Shown: positions 53,308 to 60,499 of the stretch, in pieces
Layout of the letters: every line of letters starts with the position of its first letter
Position numbering within the stretch: the stretch's first letter is position 1
From: Deltaproteobacteria bacterium
GTDB taxonomy: Bacteria; Bdellovibrionota; UBA1018; UBA923
Direction of reading: 5' to 3'
DNA: 60,499 nucleotides
Assembly: GCA_016186905.1 (NCBI GenBank)
Contig: JACPKS010000110.1
Coordinates: 1-60,499, forward strand
The notes under the pieces: model-generated
Told to the model about the DNA's origin: nothing
The model's database searches: none
Seen by the model: only the letters and a program-made list of their open reading frames with translations
Translations under genes and position numbers: made by a program

Positions 53308-54314
53308 GATACCGAAATCCGGGTTTTTTTCTGCTGCTTCTTCCCGTCGCGGCGGCGCTGCTCAAGGCGTGGTGGGACATGACCGCGCGCAAACGCACGC
53401 CGCGCGTCGCGGTTTCGTGGAAGCGCCTGTGGGGCAACGGTGCCGGCACGCTCTCGGTGCCTCCGCGGCTTTGGCACGCCGCGGGTTACGCGCTTGCGTG
53501 CGTTTTTTTCGTCTTCGCGGCGGCACGCCCGCAGACGAGCTACCAGAAAATCAAACGCAACATCGAAGGCATCGACATCATGGTCGTGCTCGATCTTTCG
53601 GCCAGCATGCGGATCGAGGATTTTCGCGACCGCAATCGGATGGAAATCGCGAAAATCATCCTGAAGGAATTCGTCAACGGAAGGCCGAACGACCGGATCG
53701 GCTTTCAGGCGTTCTCGGGAGAGGCCGTCACGCTCGTTCCGCCGACGCTCGACCACCAGATCGTGCAGCTGGCGCTCAAAGATTCCAACATCGGCGATCT
53801 CAAAGACGGCACGGCCATCGGCGACGCGATCGCGACGGCGGTCGGACGCCTGAAGGAAAGCACCGCCAAGAGCCGCATCGTCGTGCTGCTCACCGATGGC
53901 GACAGCAACATCGGCACCGTCGATCCGCTCACCTCCGGCGAGCTCGCGAAGGGTTTCGGCATCAAGATTTACAGCGTCGCGATCGGCCGCGACGGACGCG
54001 TGGCGATGCCGTTCATCACGAAAGACGTTTTCGGCCGGCAGGTGAAGACCTACCAGTACTTCGACAGCTCGATCAATCCGGAATTGCCGCGGCAAATCTC
54101 GAACATGACGGGCGGAAAATTCTTTCGCGTGCAGAACGACGAGAAAATCCTGCGCGACGCCTTCAAGGAAATCGATCAGCTCGAACGCAACACGATCGAG
54201 ATGAACGAGCAGGTGAAGTACGAGGAACATTTCATGGTCTTCGCGCAGCTCGCCCTCTTTCTGCTGGCGCTGACGTTTCTGCTCCAGCACACGGCGCTGA
54301 GGGTTTACCCGTGA
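53304..54314 (+). CDS. batA: BatA-type von Willebrand factor A membrane protein
   Basis: The product is about 336 residues. Two N-terminal helices (NPGFFLLLLPVAAALLKAWW and GYALACVFFVFAAARPQ) precede a VWA domain with intact MIDAS IMVVLDLSASMRIEDF, the Thr motif in DGTAIGDAIATAV and the Asp motif in VLLTDGDSNIG. A final helix is near residue 320. It starts with GTG at 53304, overlapping the previous stop by four bases (GTGA). Bat proteins are thought to help with envelope or oxidative stress. Confidence 0.88.
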   Translation: MRYRNPGFFLLLLPVAAALLKAWWDMTARKRTPRVAVSWKRLWGNGAGTLSVPPRLWHAAGYALACVFFVFAAARPQTSYQKIKRNIEGIDIMVVLDLSASMRIEDFRDRNRMEIAKIILKEFVNGRPNDRIGFQAFSGEAVTLVPPTLDHQIVQLALKDSNIGDLKDGTAIGDAIATAVGRLKESTAKSRIVVLLTDGDSNIGTVDPLTSGELAKGFGIKIYSVAIGRDGRVAMPFITKDVFGRQVKTYQYFDSSINPELPRQISNMTGGKFFRVQNDEKILRDAFKEIDQLERNTIEMNEQVKYEEHFMVFAQLALFLLALTFLLQHTALRVYP

Positions 54315-56077
54315 GGTTTCAGTCGCCTCAGACGCTCTGGCTGCTCTTTCCGCTGCTTCTTTCGCCGTTTTTCTGGAAGTGGCTCGAGAGCCGCGCGCGC
54401 CGCGCGTTTCAGGGTTTTCTTTCCACCGAGATGACGGCGTCGCTGCTCAAGGGATTTTCGCCGGGCAGGCGCAGGGCGCGGTTCGTGTTTCTCTTTTTCG
54501 CGGCGCTTTTCGGCGTGCTCGCTCTTGCGCGCCCCCAGATGGGCACGCGCGAAGAAACGATGAGGTCGCAGGGCCTAGACGTCGTGTTCCTGCTCGATGT
54601 TTCCAACAGCATGCTCACCGAAGACGCGCTGCCGAGCCGGCTCATGAAAGCCAAACACATGATTCGCGGTTTCTTGGACCGTCTTTCGGGCGATCGCGTG
54701 GGAATCGTCGCGTTCGCGGGCTCGGCGTATCCCGCAGCACCCCTTACGACCGATTACGATTTCGTCAGACAGACGCTCGAAATCCTGAGCGAGCGCTCGA
54801 TCGCGAATCAGGGCACCGACCTTTCCAAGGCGCTCAAGGTCGGTGTCGAGCTTCTCGAGCGCGGCGGGGTGAACGAGGACGAAACGCCGGGTGAGCCCGC
54901 GCCGGCCGGCGGCCGCGTGATCGTGGCGTTGAGCGACGGCGAAGACCAGGTCGGAAAAGAAGCCGAATACGCGAGGGAACTCAAGAAACGCGGGATTGTC
55001 GTCTACACGATCGGCATCGGAAGCTTAAAGGGCGGTCCGATTCCGGTGCGCGACGAAGGCGGCAGCCTGCGCGGCTACAAGCGCGACCGATCGGGCGGAA
55101 TGGTGCTCTCTCGGCTCGAGAGCGGAAGCCTCGAGGCGATCGCCGCGGAATCAGGCGGAAAATTCTATCCCGCCTCCTCCAACGAAGGCGAAGTGGACGA
55201 GATCATCGGCAACGTGAGCGGCATGGAGCGCACCGAAGGAACCGAACGCAAGGTCGTCGTTTACGACGAGCTTTTTCAGTATCCGCTCGCGATGGCGATC
55301 GTGCTTTTTCTGATTCAGCTCTTCATGAGCGAGGCGTCATCCGTCGCGACCGCCGCGGTTCTTTTCCTCGCGCTTGTTTCCGGCGCTTTTCCCGGGCCTG
55401 CGCTTGGTTCGATCCGCGAGTACCGCGACTCGAAAGAGGGCGTGCGCGCGTATGGCGAAAACGATTATCCCGAGGCCGTGCGCCGTTTCGGAAACGCGCA
55501 GGCCGATAACCCCGGCCTGCCCACGCATCACATGAACCTGGGCGATGCGCTTCTGAAGGCCGGCAGCCCCGAGGGGGCCGCCCGCGAGTTCGAGCAGGCG
55601 CTCAAGAGCCGCGACGCCAACGAGGCCGCGCGCGGGGCTTTCAATCTCGGAAAGGCGTTCGAGGCGACCGAGAACCACGAGCAGGCGATCCGTTCGTACC
55701 AGCAAGGCCTCGACCGGCTTCTCGGCGGCGAAAAAGGAGGCGAGAAGGCCGATCCCGAAGTGGTTGAGCGCTTAAAGCGCGCGCTTCAAAACGCCCAGCA
55801 GCAAAAGCAGCGGAAAAAAGAAGGCAAAGACAAGAAAGACGGCGGGCAAGACCAGAAAGACAAGAAAAAAGACGAGAGCAAGGACGAGGAAAAAAAGAAA
55901 GAAGAGCCCAAGCAGTACACCAATCCCAAACCGAAATTCAAACCCGAGAAGCTCACCGAGAACGACGCCAAACGCATCTTGAAGCAGCTTCAGGAGCAGG
56001 AAAGCAAAACCCAGGTGCGCGTGATGCGCGCGAAGACCGGCAAGGTGCAGGATACAAAAATAGAGAAGGATTGGTAG
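54311..56077 (+). CDS. batB: BatB-BatC fusion: VWA domain plus TPR protein
   Basis: The product is about 588 residues. Its first 330 residues are BatB: two helices, VWA MIDAS FLLDVSNSMLTEDALPS, LSDGEDQVG, then a third helix ELFQYPLAMAIVLFLIQLFM. After a further helix (VATAAVLFLALVSGAFPG) comes a BatC-like TPR part (YGENDYPEAVRRFGNAQADN) and a Lys/Glu/Asp-rich tail. In many species BatB and BatC are separate genes. GTG 54311 overlaps the batA stop (GTGA); the frame is also open through much of batA but is not coding there. Confidence 0.85.
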   Translation: MRFQSPQTLWLLFPLLLSPFFWKWLESRARRAFQGFLSTEMTASLLKGFSPGRRRARFVFLFFAALFGVLALARPQMGTREETMRSQGLDVVFLLDVSNSMLTEDALPSRLMKAKHMIRGFLDRLSGDRVGIVAFAGSAYPAAPLTTDYDFVRQTLEILSERSIANQGTDLSKALKVGVELLERGGVNEDETPGEPAPAGGRVIVALSDGEDQVGKEAEYARELKKRGIVVYTIGIGSLKGGPIPVRDEGGSLRGYKRDRSGGMVLSRLESGSLEAIAAESGGKFYPASSNEGEVDEIIGNVSGMERTEGTERKVVVYDELFQYPLAMAIVLFLIQLFMSEASSVATAAVLFLALVSGAFPGPALGSIREYRDSKEGVRAYGENDYPEAVRRFGNAQADNPGLPTHHMNLGDALLKAGSPEGAAREFEQALKSRDANEAARGAFNLGKAFEATENHEQAIRSYQQGLDRLLGGEKGGEKADPEVVERLKRALQNAQQQKQRKKEGKDKKDGGQDQKDKKKDESKDEEKKKEEPKQYTNPKPKFKPEKLTENDAKRILKQLQEQESKTQVRVMRAKTGKVQDTKIEKDW

Positions 56078-56317
56078 CGCTCGCCGCCGCCGATCGAAAA
56101 TCCGGATGGTCAGCTTGAAATGCAAGCGGCGAAACAGGTAGGATGTTAGAACTTCACGGCGCTGCAGTCAGCCGGGGGCTTAGGGTGATTCGCTTGGACG
56201 GATCGTTTGAATGGCCAGGGTCTAAATGAACTCACTACACGATCCACTGAATCGGAAAGCATCAAATGCCGGTCGAGGATTAGTTGGGCTTAGAGCCCTT
56301 AAGAGCAATTAATATTA

Positions 56318-56410
56318 TATAATATGTTCTTGAGAGCAGATATATTGAATTTCCAGCTCGTTTGCGATATGCTCTCAATAGCTTGTACAGGCCTATAGTA
56401 CGTTCTCAAG
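56318..56410 (+). promoter_or_regulatory. AT-rich promoter/operator region of hipBA
   Basis: TATAAT lies at 56318-56323. TTGAGAGCA (56330-56338) and its exact complement TGCTCTCAA (56370-56378) form an inverted pair 31 bp apart, with a partial copy at 56402-56410 (GTTCTCAAG) and TTAAGAGCA near 56299. These are candidate HipB operators. The gap 56078-56317 shows nothing else. Confidence 0.5.
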
Positions 56411-56421
56411 GCTAATAAACT

Positions 56422-56763
56422 ATGGTCGCACGCAACAACCTTCTCGCCGCTCCACCCTACGCCGTCGAGCAAGCGCTCAAGCGTCTAGGCGCGAACCTGC
56501 GGACCGCGCGAATTCGCCGGCGTCTGACGGTCGCGGATGTCGCCCGAAAAATCGGAGCTGGAATTCGCGCCGTATCGGATGCCGAGAAGGGGAAGCCATC
56601 GACAAGTATCGCCGTCTACGCCGCGCTCCTTTGGACGTTCGGTCTCATGGGCGACTTTGAAATCCTCGCTGACCCTGGCCGTGACTCAGAAGGCCAGACG
56701 CTGGCGCTTTCGCGCGAGCGGTCGCGTGTTCGCCGCGGCGGAGGTCTTGACAATGACTTCTGA
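56422..56763 (+). CDS. hipB: HipB-type XRE antitoxin/regulator
   Basis: The 113-residue protein has a helix-turn-helix of the XRE family: LGANLRTARIRRRLTVADVARKIGAGIRAVSDAEKGKPSTSIAVYAA (about residues 21-67). A Pro-rich start and a basic tail follow. It should bind the repeats upstream of itself and the HipA protein. Its stop lies 11 bases into hipA, so the two are coupled. ATG 56422 fits the operator spacing. Confidence 0.85.
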   Translation: MVARNNLLAAPPYAVEQALKRLGANLRTARIRRRLTVADVARKIGAGIRAVSDAEKGKPSTSIAVYAALLWTFGLMGDFEILADPGRDSEGQTLALSRERSRVRRGGGLDNDF

Positions 56764-58036
56764 CACTCAGCCTTCCGAGTGCTTCGTCTACATTACGCTG
56801 CCTGGTCAGACCTCGCCGGTGACAGCCGGACGCTTTGAACTCACGTCAAATCGAAGCGGCGTTGCGCTCGGCCGGTTTGTTTACGGCAAGCGGTATCTCA
56901 ATAACCCTGATGCGGTCGAATTCGATCCGGTCGAACTCAAGCTCGCGGCACGCACCTATGAGACGACGGCACTCAAGGGTGTGTTCGGCGCGCTTCGAGA
57001 CGCGGGTCCCGATTATTGGGGCAGACGGGTTATCGAACGAAACGCCGGCAAGGCGCCGCTCGGCGAGATGGACTATCTTCTGCATTCGCCCGATGATCGC
57101 GCCGGCGCGCTGGGGTTCGGCTTGAGCCAAACTCCAACGGCTCCGCGGCGGCGGTTCAATCAGACGCTGGATCTCGAAAAATTGCAGAAGATCGCGGATG
57201 CGATCGTGGCCGACGAAGAGCTGCCGACCGATGCGGCAACCGGCCAGATCGAGGAGTTGATGCTGATTGGCACCTCGATGGGTGGGGCGAGACCGAAGAC
57301 CGTCGTGGAAGATCACGACGGATTATGGCTTGCGAAATTCAATCGGCCCGACGACAAGTGGAACCATGCGCGTGTTGAGCACGCGATGCACCTGCTCGCC
57401 CGGTCTTGCGGAATTACGACGGCGGAGAGCCGCGTCGTTTCGATCGGTGGTCGCGATGTTTTGCTCGTCAAACGCTTCGATCGTGAAAAGACGAAGCAAG
57501 GGTATCTGCGGGCGCGAATGGTCAGCGGCCTGACACTTCTGCTCGCGGAAGACTCCCACCTCGCCCGGGATAAGTGGTCATACGTGCTGCTGGCCGAAGA
57601 ACTGCGGCGCGTAAGCGCGCAACCGCAAGCGGACGCCGCCGAACTATTCAGAAGAATGTGCTTTAACGCGCTCATTTCGAACATCGACGATCACCCGCGC
57701 AATCACGCGGTCATCGCGAAGAATCGGGAATGGAAGCTATCCCCGGCGTACGATCTCACTCCCTCGACGCCGATCAGCCTCGAACGGCGCGATCTCGCCC
57801 TGGCCGCGGGCGATGCCGGCCGCTTTGCCAATGCCGAAAACGTTCTGTCGCAATGCTTGCGTTTTCTGCTCAGGCGGGACGAGGCCGAAGCGTTGGTGAA
57901 GGAAATGGAGAAAAGCGTGAAGTCAACCTGGTATCAGGTCGCGCGAGGCGCCGGCGTCTGCGAGGCGGACTGCGGGCTGATATCGGGCGCGTTCGCGTAT
58001 CCGGGCTTCGCGTCCGAACGGTCAAAATCCGAATGA
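56753..58036 (+). CDS. hipA: HipA-type serine/threonine kinase toxin
   Basis: The product is about 427 residues. The ATP-binding loop appears as LIGTSMGGARPKT (about residues 167-180), matching the Ser-containing loop of HipA. The catalytic motif NIDDHPRN has Asp and Asn in HipA positions, and SPAYDLTP holds the metal-binding Asp. HipA kinases inactivate aminoacyl-tRNA synthetases by phosphorylation, causing dormancy. It lies just after hipB with an 11-bp overlap. All key residues are present, so it is likely active. Confidence 0.92.
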   Translation: MTSDTQPSECFVYITLPGQTSPVTAGRFELTSNRSGVALGRFVYGKRYLNNPDAVEFDPVELKLAARTYETTALKGVFGALRDAGPDYWGRRVIERNAGKAPLGEMDYLLHSPDDRAGALGFGLSQTPTAPRRRFNQTLDLEKLQKIADAIVADEELPTDAATGQIEELMLIGTSMGGARPKTVVEDHDGLWLAKFNRPDDKWNHARVEHAMHLLARSCGITTAESRVVSIGGRDVLLVKRFDREKTKQGYLRARMVSGLTLLLAEDSHLARDKWSYVLLAEELRRVSAQPQADAAELFRRMCFNALISNIDDHPRNHAVIAKNREWKLSPAYDLTPSTPISLERRDLALAAGDAGRFANAENVLSQCLRFLLRRDEAEALVKEMEKSVKSTWYQVARGAGVCEADCGLISGAFAYPGFASERSKSE

Positions 58037-58107
58037 ATTCAGCGGGAGCCGTGATGTGTCGCGCCGACACAGTTGTGCGGCGCGAAAATACCGCTAAGAT
58101 TTCAATT

Positions 58108-58467
58108 ATGGGTGACATGAAGAACGCGGGCTTTTCGCTCGTCGAAGTGCTGGTCGTCTGCGCGATTTTGGGTGTGGTCGCGCTGGGCATCTCGCAGATG
58201 ATGATCGGGCAGGCGCGGCAGCAAGCCAACATCCAACGCAAAACTAATTTTCAACAGCTTGTGATGGTCACGCAGGCGGCGGTGTCGAGTCCGGCTGCGA
58301 TTCTCACGAGCAGTTCCGTGATGGTGGCCCCGCCTGAAAGCGATACGAATTGCGGAAATCCTCCTGTTTCATGTGCTCCAGGGTTTACCTGCGTGAAGGG
58401 CAGCTGCCAGGCGGGGGGCGGTGGTGGGGTTGGGGTAGGGGTTGGGGTAGGAGGGGGGGTTAAATGA
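58108..58467 (+). CDS. Prepilin-like protein with a glycine-rich C-terminus
   Basis: The product is about 119 residues. The N-terminus has a type IV pilin/pseudopilin signal: short leader ending AG, then FSLVEVLVVCAILGVVALGISQMM, with processing between G and F and the conserved Glu at position 5 of the mature form. Later come four Cys in NCGNPPVSCAPGFTCVKGSC. The last 20 residues are almost only Gly and Val, encoded by a G-tract. ATG 58117 is an alternative start. The stop overlaps the next ATG by four bases (ATGA). No pilus assembly genes are in the window. Confidence 0.75.
   Translation: MGDMKNAGFSLVEVLVVCAILGVVALGISQMMIGQARQQANIQRKTNFQQLVMVTQAAVSSPAAILTSSSVMVAPPESDTNCGNPPVSCAPGFTCVKGSCQAGGGGGVGVGVGVGGGVK
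58426..58459 (+). other. G-quadruplex-prone tract at a gene junction
   Basis: Runs of GGGG at 58426, 58432, 58438 and 58444, separated by TT/TA, are followed by GGAGGGGGGG (58450-58459). The tract ends five bases before the next ATG (58464) and includes its only Shine-Dalgarno-like sequence. It also contains a run of seven G in the coding frame of the pilin-like gene. Confidence 0.75.
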
Positions 58468-59951
58468 AAAATGAGTTAAAGGACATTCGTGCCTGCCTCA
58501 TCGTTTTCGCGGTAGCAAGCATCGTTAGCCCGTTTGCGATTTCAGGCGGCGGTCAGCCGGCACCGATACCAGCAAACCTCGACCTTCAGAACTGCATCGA
58601 AGGCTTGGAACCGTCAGATCCGAATTATTTCTCGGATCCATCGGATTGCAGCGGCAGTGGCCAAATCGGTTTCGACGGAGTGGCAGTCGACAGAAAACCC
58701 TTGAAATTGTACCAAGGCGGCACAAGTGCTTCAAATGAGCTCACTGGTTTTTACGACGACACTGGAAAAAGATGCGCGGATCAGACCGGTGCTGCCGCGA
58801 ACTGCGTATTTAAGATCGAGGCGTGGGTGACGCCGCTTTGTCCGAAAGACTCGAGCGGAAACCCATACGCGAAGTGCAAAAGAGCGGAAACTTTCACGTT
58901 CGAGTATCAAGTCTCGCAAGTCAAGTCGCTGCCGGGAATGCCTACTTTCGCGACCGTGAAAACCGGTACGACCGATCGGCCCAACATCACGGTCCCGTAT
59001 TCGGCGATCCGTGCCGCGAAATACACGTATGTCGACTGTAAGCAGCTCTACCCGAATAACATCAACATGCAGTATCAGTCTGGTGTTGATTCCTTGGGCC
59101 AGCCGATCTGCGGAAAGGATCCGAACCAGGACACGATCGATGCGCTGAAAGACGAGATGTGTAAGCTTAAAGTTCAGCAGGTTTGGCAAAACGGCGGCAG
59201 CACGCAGTCGCCGTGCGACGTGATTCAAATCGATAAGGTCTTCAAGCTTACCGCGAATGCAGCCAAGACGACTACGGATTGTACGAGTCAAGGCGGGACT
59301 GTTTACGACGGCAGCACGGCGAGCCCCAATCTAGGCGCTTATCCAGGTGGAAAAATTACGGTAAATGGCACAGTTACGGATGAGGCTTCTTTCAATAAAT
59401 CAAAATACGGCATTACCGGTTCTTCACCGACGTTTGGTTGTAAGAAAGAGGTTACAAGACAGGTTACCAAGTCGTTCCAAAGCTCCGCGGCTTCGAAAGG
59501 ATGGGAGGATACGTCCACAATCACAACAAGTGGAACATGGTCGTATACTTTTTCGAACGAATGTTCCCCATCGGGCGGTGAGACTTTTATCAGTGGGACA
59601 TATCTTTCGGCTTCCGCAAGCGTCAGCGGAAGCTGGGATAAGGTTGAGTGCAGGAGGGAGAATAGCTGTTCCTCCGGCGGAGTTGACGGAGGGGCCTGCA
59701 ATGAAGGAAGCCACGATGGTAGCGGGAGTCTCAGCAGCGCTGTCGGCGTGAATGTCTCTAGCTCCACGGCCACGGGAGTTACTCTCAACGCAAGCTATTC
59801 CATGGCATCCTACTCCACTGGCAGGGCTGACAAGTGCAAAGGGCACGACAATGACTTTAGTGGCCACGACTGGTGTTGCACGTGGATCAGCGGGCTGCAG
59901 ATTTCTGGCTCAGCGACGATCGAGTGCAAGTTCGAGCAAAATATCAACTAG
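58464..59951 (+). CDS. Secreted Cys-rich protein of unknown function
   Basis: The 495-residue product has a signal-like N-terminus (ACLIVFAVASIVSPFAISGG) and many Cys residues spread through the chain. The middle has strands such as FKIEAWVTPLCPK and FTFEYQVSQVKSLPG. The last 170 residues are rich in Ser, Gly and Thr (SASASVSGSWDKVEC), ending GHDWCCTWISGLQISGS. I recognise no family. It is co-translated with the prepilin-like gene, so it may be a pilus-associated adhesin or surface protein; that is inference. Confidence 0.65.
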   Translation: MKNELKDIRACLIVFAVASIVSPFAISGGGQPAPIPANLDLQNCIEGLEPSDPNYFSDPSDCSGSGQIGFDGVAVDRKPLKLYQGGTSASNELTGFYDDTGKRCADQTGAAANCVFKIEAWVTPLCPKDSSGNPYAKCKRAETFTFEYQVSQVKSLPGMPTFATVKTGTTDRPNITVPYSAIRAAKYTYVDCKQLYPNNINMQYQSGVDSLGQPICGKDPNQDTIDALKDEMCKLKVQQVWQNGGSTQSPCDVIQIDKVFKLTANAAKTTTDCTSQGGTVYDGSTASPNLGAYPGGKITVNGTVTDEASFNKSKYGITGSSPTFGCKKEVTRQVTKSFQSSAASKGWEDTSTITTSGTWSYTFSNECSPSGGETFISGTYLSASASVSGSWDKVECRRENSCSSGGVDGGACNEGSHDGSGSLSSAVGVNVSSSTATGVTLNASYSMASYSTGRADKCKGHDNDFSGHDWCCTWISGLQISGSATIECKFEQNIN

Positions 59952-59960
59952 CAACCTGGA

Positions 59961-59986
59961 AAGGTGCCGACCTACTTTTCGTGGTG
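59961..59986 (+). repeat. Copy 1 of a short intergenic repeat
   Basis: AAGGTGCCGACCTACTTTTC followed by GTGGTG recurs in related form at 60444-60470 (AAGGGTGCCAGCCTACTTTT then TACGGTG). The two copies flank the secreted-protein gene at 60010-60444. Confidence 0.45.
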
Positions 59987-60009
59987 TCCTGCGCCATTTG
60001 AAAGGGGTT

Positions 60010-60444
60010 ATGAAGCCATTGTTTTCAGCAATGCTCCATGTGATTTGCGGTTTTTTCTTCCTGCTACACACGACTGTCGCACGCGCGCAGCAGGAGCGAG
60101 GTCTCGACCCCGCCTCCCAGGAAGCGCTCTTAAAAACCCAGCAGCTGATGCGCGATGCGAAGCTGCGCCAAAGCGCGGTCGGGTCCGATCCCAAGGCCAA
60201 AGACATGGATTCAAAAGTGCGCGACTTCGCGGGCTCGGATGAAAACACGCAGGAGATCTACAGCCTAGGCGCCGACGTGATGGAAAATCTCGTCAAAGAA
60301 TCGGGCGGCGATCCAGAGAAAATGCAGAAGCTTTTGGATGAGGCCAAGAAAAACCCGTCGGCGTTCGCGGCAAGATTCAGCCCGGCGCAAAAAGCCAAGC
60401 TCAACGCCGTCGCCGAAAAAATCCCGGCGCGGGGAAAGCCGTAA
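60010..60444 (+). CDS. Small secreted helical protein
   Basis: The product is about 144 residues with a signal peptide MKPLFSAMLHVICGFFFLLHTTVARA. The mature part is helical and charged (EALLKTQQLMRDAKLRQSAV, KMQKLLDEAKKNPSAFAARF). AAGGGG lies before ATG 60010. I recognise no family. It follows the Cys-rich secreted protein by 58 bp and may share its role. Confidence 0.65.
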   Translation: MKPLFSAMLHVICGFFFLLHTTVARAQQERGLDPASQEALLKTQQLMRDAKLRQSAVGSDPKAKDMDSKVRDFAGSDENTQEIYSLGADVMENLVKESGGDPEKMQKLLDEAKKNPSAFAARFSPAQKAKLNAVAEKIPARGKP

Positions 60445-60470
60445 AGGGTGCCAGCCTACTTTTTACGGTG
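60444..60470 (+). repeat. Copy 2 of a short intergenic repeat
   Basis: This copy starts at the stop codon of the preceding gene. It is similar to 59961-59986 with several changes and a one- to two-base insertion. The window ends 29 bp later with an inverted GGCTACAGCC string. Confidence 0.4.
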
Positions 60471-60499
60471 CTTTGCATCGATTGAGGCTACAGCCTGGA

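Noticed and set aside
53369..54310. Upstream extension of the BatB-BatC frame through batA
   Set aside because: batA fully explains the region; the extension is Arg/His-rich low-complexity shadow sequence.
1..60499. tRNA, rRNA genes and CRISPR arrays
   Set aside because: No cloverleaf, rRNA segment or regularly spaced repeat with unique spacers was recognised on either strand by eye.

Overview
The window reads as a chromosomal segment of a Gram-negative, flagellated, high-GC bacterium. Its closest feel is the Bdellovibrionota/Oligoflexia (former Deltaproteobacteria). The evidence is three short tandem flagellins of about 277 residues with sigma-28-type promoters, a fliD-fliS cluster, a MoxR-DUF58-Bat operon, LpxH and heptose-pathway enzymes (an LPS outer membrane), RNase J, many lipoproteins and TatC. 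This assignment is inference from gene content; no 16S rRNA or tRNA gene was found. Most of the window is compact housekeeping DNA with many 1-11 bp gene overlaps. Four small accessory patches stand out: a Fic remnant plus an AAA/DUF4143 ATPase, a VapBC-like pair, an ORF6N gene and a HipBA pair.

Layout. 1-5.5 kb (minus): udk, rnj and a GT-C-type membrane protein overlap as an operon, followed by a repeat-rich gap and an MltD-like lytic transglycosylase. 5.6-8.7 kb (plus): a peptide-type solute-binding lipoprotein, rsmE and an RDD protein. 8.7-11.8 kb: Fic remnant, AAA ATPase, heptose-1-phosphate adenylyltransferase domain protein and meaB. 11.8-15.8 kb: three flagellins, each with its own sigma-28-like promoter and long leader, then a FlaG-like gene. 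15.9-20.7 kb: lpxH, recN, nadK, a near-perfect 41-bp-armed palindromic repeat, and rarA. 20.7-21.4 kb: vapBC-like toxin-antitoxin. 21.5-33.5 kb (minus): grpE-dnaK-dnaJ, a large periplasmic-binding lipoprotein, fliD, fliS, a FliT-like chaperone, a TPR protein, a 50-residue protein, a GT9-type glycosyltransferase and an unrecognised protein.

33.5-38.1 kb: hemW, a fused double M16 peptidase and a conserved unknown. 38.4-41.2 kb: ORF6N protein, cyclophilin lipoprotein, tatC, and an excisionase-type DNA-binding protein with a Lys/Ala tail, ending in two strong hairpins. 41.3-44.7 kb: rpsF, DUF2232, rplI and dnaB, without rpsR. 44.7-50.3 kb: phasin-like protein, small outer-membrane protein and a 1465-residue lipoprotein. 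50.3-56.1 kb: moxR, DUF58, BatD-like, BatA and a BatB-BatC fusion. 56.4-60.4 kb: HipBA, a prepilin-like protein whose glycine-rich end is a G-quadruplex-prone tract covering the next gene's ribosome-binding site, and two secreted proteins.

The flagellar genes appear to form one functional set. Flagellins are made from sigma-28 promoters, chaperoned by FliS and a FliT-like protein, capped by FliD, and possibly glycosylated by the GT9 enzyme with its TPR partner. The most unusual signals are the dispersed palindrome family, the hairpin-repeat leader before the 50-residue gene, the G-tract at the pilin/secreted-protein junction, a C-rich-loop terminator hairpin that could be a small RNA, and a leaderless promoter layout shared by accessory genes.
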